A DNA stretch of 64,000 bases from Liquidambar formosana (Eukaryota; Streptophyta; Magnoliopsida; Saxifragales; Altingiaceae): the NCBI GenBank assembly GCA_039720395.1, contig CM077826.1:17733053-17797052 (forward strand), read 5' to 3'. Shown here in pieces: positions 57,374-64,000 of the stretch. Position numbers and translations under genes: made by a program. Numbering within the stretch: position 1 is the stretch's first letter; every line of letters begins with the position of its first letter. The notes beneath the pieces were generated by a model that saw nothing but the letters and a program-made list of their open reading frames with translations, did not search any database and was not told the DNA's origin.

Positions 57374-58103
57374 AATGAAGATGATTATTATAGTATAGAG
57401 TTCTTTTCTTAGATGTAACGCATCTGCCATTCTCAATCATAAATTTGCACAGTACCAATTCAAGCCAGCCAGCTTCCATTGGCTCCAGCACCAACAATCC
57501 ATTGCATTCTCTTTTCTGCGTGATTCTACAGTTCCCAGACAGCAGACAGCATCTTCCTGTCAGCCATGCTTTTAGTACAGTAAAAAAAAAAAAAAAAAAA
57601 GAGTACAGATTCCAGCACAAAAATAAAAAATGCTTTAGAAAATTATTACTCACTTTTGCACTATTCATAGCATGCCGATATTATCTTTTGTCGGCCACAT
57701 ATCTCATTTCCAGCTCATTCAAATCAGTTCAATTCATCTGTGAAAGAAGACAAGAAAGGAAGGTCACGGATTTGTTTGAAGTCCGTCCAAGCTTAGGTTA
57801 TATATATAGGAATCAAACTAGTTAGTTCAGGCAGATCCTGATATAGTCTCTCTATCTTATAACCCTTCTCCAATTCTGTATTCTCCAACCTCTTTCTTAC
57901 TATAAGCCTTCTATTTCCTTCTCTCTTTCTTTTGTAAGTATTTATACTTTTGTATTTTAAAGTTTGTATAATCAACCTTGTGTATTATATATTCTGTATT
58001 TAACTCTGTAAAATATTATTAGTGTTTATAATAAACCTTGTGTATTATTAGTGTTTGTTAGTATTTTATTTGTTGTTGTTATTTTCCTTTTTCTTGGATT
58101 CGG
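57374..58103 (+). promoter_or_regulatory. Intergenic region of the pararetroviral relic
   Basis: It is non-coding, with a TATA motif TATATATA at about 57799-57808, an A18 run near 57583 and AATAAA at 58030-58035. This order (TATA, then polyadenylation signal) downstream of the last ORF fits the region that drives and ends the pregenomic RNA in Caulimoviridae. No clear initiator-tRNA primer site was recognised. Confidence 0.45.
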
Positions 58104-58470
58104 CATACAGTCAGTTTAACTTATGAACCAGACTTTAAAGAATCCCAAATTCCTACAAAGGCTAGACCAATTCAAACGAATCAACAACTTTTGAAATATT
58201 ATAAAAAAGAAATTCAAGGGTTATTAAAGAAGAATTTAATTAGAAAAAGTAAATCTCCATGAAGTTGCTCAGCTTTCTATGTTAACAAACCTGCAGAAAT
58301 AGAAAGAGGTGCTCCTAGGTTAGTTATTAACTATAAACCATTAAATAAAGTTTTACAATGGATAAGGTATCCCATTCCCAATAAACAAGATTTATTAAAT
58401 AGATTATATAATGCAAAAATCTTCTCCAAATTTGATATGAAATCTGGCTTTTGGCAAATCCAACTACATT
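58104..58470 (+). pseudogene. Displaced N-terminal reverse transcriptase fragment
   Basis: It encodes the part of RT that the main copy lacks (PTKARPIQ at about 58158, LVINYKPLNKV, FSKFDMKSGFWQIQL at the end), with one in-frame TGA near 58259. It overlaps the start of the 52667 fragment by about 35 bp, so the two are not simple halves. It is fused directly to movement-protein sequence at a short shared CCAACTACATT stretch near 58461-58471. Confidence 0.8.
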
Positions 58471-58680
58471 AAACATTAAAACACATGGATATGATATGGA
58501 TAAAGGAGTTACAGCAGTAGCTCTAGTATATCGATTATATTATAAGGTTATGTCAAGTATTATACCAAGAGCATTAAAAACAAGTTCGAAAGGATATACA
58601 ACATTAATACAAACACAATTACACATTCAAACATTTAAGTACCCCAAAGAATATCTTGGAATGAAGTAGTATTACCAGAA
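58463..58680 (+). pseudogene. Pararetroviral movement-protein fragment
   Basis: It contains LNIKTHGYDM and VYRLYYKVM, blocks that match the 30K-superfamily movement protein of Caulimoviridae (cell-to-cell spread through plasmodesmata). Both ends of the domain are missing: the 5' end is replaced by RT sequence and the 3' end runs into the bounding direct repeat. Confidence 0.65.
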
Positions 58681-58865
58681 GGTATGAGATCTTTCATCAC
58701 CATAGAATTTCCCATATTTTGACACTAGTTCAAATATTGATGCCATGTCATCATGTTAGGTGCTTGGGTGATACAGTAATATTTCCTATTGTATTTTATT
58801 TGATCATCTTTTTATTTGAAGATATCTCAAAATATTTCACCATTTTCAGATGTCAAACCAAAAAG
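58681..58865 (+). repeat. Right direct repeat bounding the pararetroviral relic
   Basis: It is the partner of 47194-47386. The shared sequence ends at CAAACCAAAAAG in both; beyond that the left copy continues with viral coding sequence and the right copy with unrelated sequence that resembles the inner half of a Stowaway-type MITE. Confidence 0.85.
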
Positions 58866-61260
58866 GTATACCGATTATTATTTTTCTAGAAAATTGAACT
58901 TTTTTTTTTCCTTGTGAGGGTATATTTGAAAAGTTAAAATAAATTAGGTGACATGGCAATGCATTCTTAACATATATGTTTAGTCAAAATGATCAAATAG
59001 AATGAGATACATGGAGTAATATTTTTAATTTTTCTTGAGAATTTTTCATCGAGTAAACAAACACGGACTTATCTCACATATTTTGATAATTTTTACATTA
59101 TTCTTGAACATTCCAACTATACAAATTATTTTTCAAATTCTTAATTTATTAAGAAATGTTATAAAATGCTAGCACATCGTTCTTGTCAGCTCTAATTTCC
59201 TTTTTACTTTAAAATTTTTCATGCTTGCCATGAATTATTCCCAATATTTTTCTAAATAACTTCCAAATTATGAAGTATTCTTATATCGTTTAATTTCCAG
59301 ATCCCAAATTTGCCACTTTGCTTGAACTCATAAAATAGGTATCCCTTTAAGAATTGAATTCCAAAACCTAACCATCTGATCAAGTGTCATAAATTTTTTT
59401 TAAAAAAAAGTGAAACTAGCCATAAAGTTGAATTTAAAAAATAAATAAATAAAAATTCAGGGGTCAAGTGTTCAAGTTTTCAAGCGATTAGTGGATGCTC
59501 AACCTTGTTATTTATTTATTTTAAAAAGATCAAAGTCTTTAGGCATGTGTTTGGTTCCATTGTTAAAAAAATCTTTGGGTTTCCTTTCCTTAAGGCTCTT
59601 GTTTGGATCCTAGAAGTTGTGAGGAAAAGGAAAAAATTTTTTTTTCATTTCTTTAAGGTACTTAAGCATTTTAATCAATTTTCAATTTTTTTTTCCCTTA
59701 CACTTTCTAAGATCAAAACAAAGTTGAAAATGAAAATGCCACAAAAAGTTTATTTCACATCTCATTTCTGAAAATTGTATTTTTAGATTTTATTTTAGAA
59801 ATTTTTTTTTTTGAAAAAGTTTTTTTCTTCTTTTTATTTACTTTTGTAATATTCAAGAAATAACAGAAAACGTAGTGCTTTCGCAATCTTTTGCTGTTTA
59901 TATTCTTATAATACTCACAATGTTGAGGTTACATATAGGATAGTTGAAGAACTTCAAATCTATGCCCCAGACCTACCCATGGGATGTTCCTGGACACCCT
60001 TATGATTAGACTACAGTTCATTGATGCCAACTTGCCTTTTTTTGCTTTTTCCTTTTTCTTTTCTGGCTAAGGTGATGCGCTAACTTGCCTAAGTAACTGA
60101 ATTATGCAAGAAATCTCAACTACGAGATCAACAGGGGCTAACAAATTGCCAGCCTAGACCTTATAGTGCTCTTGGTTCGGGACAATATAAACGAGTTTGC
60201 ATTGCCATTTTTCGTTCACATTGTAATACATGTTAACCAAGAAACAACATAACTATAAAATGGGTTGGGTTTGATTTAGGCATCTAAACTTGCCAACTTA
60301 AGTAAATTCTGTGGTCAATGGCATGACAGTCTAATTGCATTCGCATCACTTGTTAAATGAATTTTTTTAGGTTGTAGTTTATGGAGCAAGATGTCCAATT
60401 GTTGATATTGTGTGAGATGGAGGGAGGGTGGTTAGAGTTAAAGATAGCTCCAATCGGTTGTCAAAAAATTAAAAAATAAAAATAAAAAAACCCTACGAAG
60501 GGTAAAAATGGCATACTAATTATTTCTAACACATGAGAATATATAGAAAGGCAAAATTCGAATTCTTTACTTAATAAAAGAAGCATTTAATAGACATGAC
60601 ATCTCACGAAAAGTTTGATCATTAAGTGACAAATTGGCAAATCAAGTTTTGGTTGCACTCAAACCTGTATTGAAGAAGACCATTCAAGAACTAGCAAGTA
60701 AACAAGTTAACAAAGTTAACATTAACACGCATTATCAAAGGGTAGTCATGCTGGCATCCACAAACAACCTCATAGTTCCAAAAACCTCATAGTCATTCAC
60801 AAAGTACACATCATTTCTATGTAAAAAATTGGTTCTCTTTCATTATTTTTCTAAATTAAGTGTTTAAGAGTATCTCAGACAAATACTAAGTTGGTTCGAG
60901 TCATAGGAGTTGAAGTGAGAGTCTTGGCCATCTTACATAAATGTGTCCTCATTTTCTGCAAGAAAATGCCCATACAAACCCCAGTAAAGTGGGGTTATTC
61001 CCATTCGTTTCTTGCTAAATCCACATCTTTCGTGTCTTATTTTTAAACAATTTTCTTTACTTTTATTCATGAAGGGGTGTTCATTTAACACAAAAGGGTG
61101 TGGAAATAGGTTTATCCTAAAATTAACCAATCAATAATTAGGTATATTCAACCATTATAAATGCAATACTATTCCGCATGTATTTGATATTTTAATCACA
61201 GTTAAACCTGTTTTGCACCTGCACAGGCCCGCCCAGTCATCAGCTCTACTCAATCAGTTG

Positions 61261-61410
61261 GTGGGGCTTTCATTAAAACCATTGTTCCACCCCACTCCCC
61301 CACCCGGACCGAACCCAATATTGGCGAGGGGGGGTGGGGCTTTCATTAAAACCATTGTTCCACCCCACTCCCCCACCCTGACCGAACCCAATATTGGCGA
61401 GGGGGGGGGT
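61261..61410. repeat. 73-bp tandem duplication
   Basis: Two almost identical copies, 61261-61333 and 61334-61406, contain GTGGGGCTTTCATTAAAACC and end in a G run. Confidence 0.9.
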
Positions 61411-62036
61411 CCTATATCCTAATTAATCTCATGATGCCGTTTTCTCAAGGCAAATGATATGGCCCCTTTCCCACGTTGCCTTTAATTCAAGTGAACTCCC
61501 ATATGCGCGCTATACCCACCTACCTTGAAAAACAATTTGTTTAAAATGCCGTTGCCACTTGCCTAGTTGCCTGGCCCAGATTGTCACATGAGCAGTAATC
61601 ACTAGTAAGGTTGACTGTAACGGAGTAAGGGAATCTCATTTTACTAATCAAGTCATGATGAGCAAGTCTGGGCATCAATGGCTTAAAAAGCAATCAATAT
61701 CACTAAATTATGAGTTGAAAAAGGAGCCCTATTTTGTTATCTATAATTGGCTCAACCAGCCCTTGTCGCCTTATGTCCTTATAGCAGATCTCTTTATCTT
61801 TGACAAGAAGTATGGCTTTCCCCATACAAGGAGGTCTTGGGTTAAGTCTTCGAAATCTTGAGGCAGAGGGTTTAATGGGAGCATCAAACCCTCCAAAGAA
61901 AGCTTATATGTAACTATGATACGATTAATGTAGTGTTATAAGTTAATGAGCGTGAAACAAAGTGAGATGTCAGAATATTTTTTGATCTCATAATCCCACT
62001 TTATTTTACTCCCATTGACCCGTGTGACACCACATA

Positions 62037-62130
62037 ATCATGTCACAGTTACATGGAAGACTCACTCCAAACCCCCCACCCCATGATCATGTCACAGTTA
62101 CATGGAAGACTCACTCCAAACCCTCCACCC
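62037..62130. repeat. 49-bp tandem duplication
   Basis: Two copies of ATCATGTCACAGTTACATGG-AAGACTCACTCCAAACC, starting at 62037 and 62086, differ only in the C-rich end. Confidence 0.9.
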
Positions 62131-63100
62131 TACTCTTTTTCTTGATTCTTGTAGTCCAAAGGCCTATCTAGAGTTTTTCGACTCTTTTTTTGATGATTAT
62201 CTCAATCTACGTTTTAATAGAACTTACAGCAACACATTATTATAAGCTCTTTATATATATATATATAATGAGGTCAACATATTTGAGAGTATTACATTTT
62301 TCTAGATATTCAATTATGTATGAATAATTGAATTACTTGTATGGTTTTGTTTTGTTTTTTTTTTTTTTGCAAATTGATTTACGTCATCAATACAACCAAT
62401 GTTTCTCAACAACACTTTTTCGTAATTAAGTTTTGGGTGAAATTCTGAAATTATGACGGGAATTTTTGCACCCAAACTTTATCGATCCTAAATCCCTAAT
62501 GCAATCCGGCTTACTTGTTAGAATTCGTCTCGGCAGCTACCAATAAATGGTCCCAAAACCTTGTATAATAGTGGAGATTGCGTATTACCATTGCCTATTG
62601 GGACAGACCACGCTCCTCTAAATCCTTGTTCCCACTTCCCACTCTGCGCACTTCAGGCAGTCCAGCCTTCGCATTCGCGTGTGACAGCGATGTGCTCCGT
62701 CGTAAGACAAGTTTTTTGCGCATTTTTTCCCTTTTTTTTATCCTCTTCTTCCCTTGTTTATCCGTAACTTCTAAGAGCTCACCAACTGTCCAACACATGA
62801 CTCACGAACCAACCTCCTAGAAAGCGCAGATCTGCTACACCCGTCATATCTTCCATTTGTATGTACCAAATTTATTGATTGGTTCACGTCATAACATTGG
62901 AACCCCTTCACTCCTTGGGCCATTGCCCATTGGCCCACGCAGATGTACACAAATTTGTGACACACCGGATCCCCATTCTCCCACCCATAGTATCCTACTG
63001 TCCTCTCTCCCTTTGTGAGGGTATTTATGTAATTGCAACCATCAATAATTTCCATCTTCAGACAGGCAAATATCGGCGCCCCCCATCCGGTAAATCGACG

Positions 63101-63321
63101 TCGTTTCGTTGACTCAAGGCAAGTATACCTCTCTTTCTCTCAATCCAGCACAGAACAGACCCCGTCTCTCTCTCTCTCTGAACTGTTGGGATGCCTTGCT
63201 TCGTCAAAATCTATGCAAATTCATGCATTTTCAACTGTTCCTATCTCCATCACTCGATTCTTTCACAGTTAGCTAGGGTTTCACATCTCTAATTATCTCT
63301 TCACTCTCTTTCAAGGTCACT

Positions 63322-63355
<34 letters not shown>

Positions 63356-63366
63356 GTCTCTGTCTC

Positions 63367-63401
<35 letters not shown>

Positions 63402-63821
63402 TATCCAGGCAACCAATTCTATGGTTTCCACAATTTCTGCTGTTTTCTCTCCGATGATGTACCAAACGCGGTTGTATTGAACTTCCCGATCGGTTTTTCA
63501 AACCGTCGGTGACATCAATTCTCCAGTTTCCGTGCAGTTCATACCGTACTGTTAGGACTCGTTCTTGACTTACTTAATTTGGCAACTAATTCTCGTTGTT
63601 TTCCGTTAATGACACCACTCCATTGTTTCAATCCATTTCTGTTTCTCTTTTTTTCTGTTATTTTGTTTTTATCATTTTCGTTTTCGTTTCGTTTTCTATT
63701 TTTCTTGTTCAGTGGTTTTCTGTTTCGCTTTATTTTTGTTTCAATTTTCTCCATTTTGTTACTGATTCTGTTTCCGTTTTGATTGTGATGAAACAAGAAA
63801 GGGGGGAAGAATCTGTGAGGA
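63101..63821 (+). promoter_or_regulatory. Promoter and leader of a gene entering from the right
   Basis: A drop in AT content and CT-rich tracts (63164-63180, 63322-63362) with a (TA)n run (63370-63398) are typical of a plant 5' UTR. An upstream ATG at 63788 opens a 25-codon frame overlapping the proposed start at 63822, which could lower its translation. Confidence 0.4.
63322..63398. repeat. (CT)n and (TA)n microsatellites
   Basis: A CT tract at about 63322-63362 is followed by about fourteen AT units at 63371-63398. Confidence 0.95.
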
Positions 63822-63921
63822 ATGGCGAATCGGATGAAGGCAAGACGAGAAAAACGAGAAAATAATTCGCGGGCTTCTGAAACGTCCCGAGAATCGAAGG
63901 TGTATCAATTGCAACAGTTTG
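63822..63921 (+). CDS. Possible first exon of an unrecognised gene (partial)
   Basis: ATG at 63822 in a fair context (AGGAATGGCG) opens 33 codons rich in Arg, Glu and Ser (MANRMKARREKREN...), followed by a TTTG/GTATGC donor at 63922. The peptide is strongly basic and hydrophilic, compatible with a nuclear protein. I do not recognise the family; the rest lies beyond the window. The alternative ATG at 63788 gives only a 25-codon ORF. Confidence 0.35.
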
Positions 63922-64000
63922 GTATGCTTTTTCCACATCCTTCTGTTTGGTTTCTGAGAAAAATTTTGGAAAAGAAAGTAAAATTTTGAATCTTATTTTT

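Larger units (their letters stand above)
47194..58865 (+). mobile_element. Endogenous pararetrovirus relic, florendovirus-like, with two solo LTRs inside
   Basis: Scattered plus-strand pieces of a Caulimoviridae genome are present: coiled-coil region, protease, reverse transcriptase, RNase H, a second ORF overlapping the first by 8 nt, an intergenic region and a movement-protein fragment. Each is broken. The whole is bounded by a direct repeat (47194-47386 and 58681-58865), so the integrated piece runs slightly more than once round a circular genome. No coat-protein zinc knuckle was seen. The second ORF after the polyprotein favours Florendovirus over Petuvirus, but this rests on recalled genome organisation. 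Two LTR insertions (47761-52015, 52793-55276) came later. It cannot encode a virus: stops, frameshifts, a protease active-site change and missing domains are all present. Confidence 0.8.
58866..63100. other. Intergenic region without recognised gene
   Basis: It is AT-rich. 58900-59020 resembles part of a Stowaway-like MITE (GTCAAAATGATCAAATAG-ATGAGATACATGGAGTA). No protein-like open frame was recognised on either strand. Two short tandem duplications are listed separately. Confidence 0.5.

Noticed and set aside
1..64000. tRNA, rRNA or known microRNA genes
   Set aside because: No cloverleaf, conserved TTCGA box with paired stems, or rRNA core sequence was recognised by eye. A tRNAscan or Infernal run would be needed for certainty.

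Overview
This is nuclear DNA of a flowering plant, most likely a woody eudicot. Genes are split by AT-rich GT-AG introns. The recognisable proteins are plant types: RPS5-like CC-NBS-LRR resistance proteins, a plant GT4-type glycosyltransferase, MLN51/CASC3, and glutamate-cysteine ligase. The spaces between genes are filled with MITEs, solo LTRs and an endogenous pararetrovirus. The species cannot be named from the sequence.

Layout. (1) 1-4290, minus strand: a truncated, frameshifted copy of a glycosyltransferase gene. (2) 4290-26940: a resistance-gene block. It holds a degenerate, intron-bearing fragment of glutamate-cysteine ligase (6027-7526, plus strand), two tandem CC-NBS-LRR genes (11412-14261 and 20666-23479, minus strand), about 215-bp tandem repeats and several MITEs. 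The two NLR units are a tandem segmental duplication whose internal junction is near 18075. (3) 27016-32734, minus strand: the apparently intact second copy of the glycosyltransferase (4 coding exons, 722 codons), with leader and promoter up to about 34300. The NLR block therefore sits between two copies of one housekeeping-type gene. (4) 34300-37500: intergenic. (5) 38965-46581, minus strand: a complete 9-exon MLN51/CASC3-like gene (704 aa) with one probable GC-AG intron.

(6) 47194-58865: a decayed endogenous pararetrovirus, probably florendovirus-type, plus strand. It has a coiled-coil region, protease, reverse transcriptase, RNase H, a short-overlap second ORF, an intergenic region, a displaced RT fragment and a movement-protein fragment. 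It begins and ends with the same ~190-bp direct repeat. Two solo LTRs with 5-bp target duplications have landed in it (47761-52015 and 52793-55276). The first carries a ~980-bp foldback element and a ~175-bp palindromic MITE. The second carries six 16-bp palindromes, five of them spaced in two-helical-turn steps, just upstream of a TATA box. (7) 58866-63100: intergenic with two short tandem duplications. (8) 63100-64000: probable promoter, leader and first exon of an unrecognised plus-strand gene cut by the window edge.

The genes do not form a pathway. The likely functional genes are the two NLRs (intracellular pathogen sensors), the membrane glycosyltransferase and the mRNA-binding MLN51 protein. 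Everything viral here is a broken relic. Exon borders were set by eye from splice consensus, reading-frame phase and comparison of duplicate copies.
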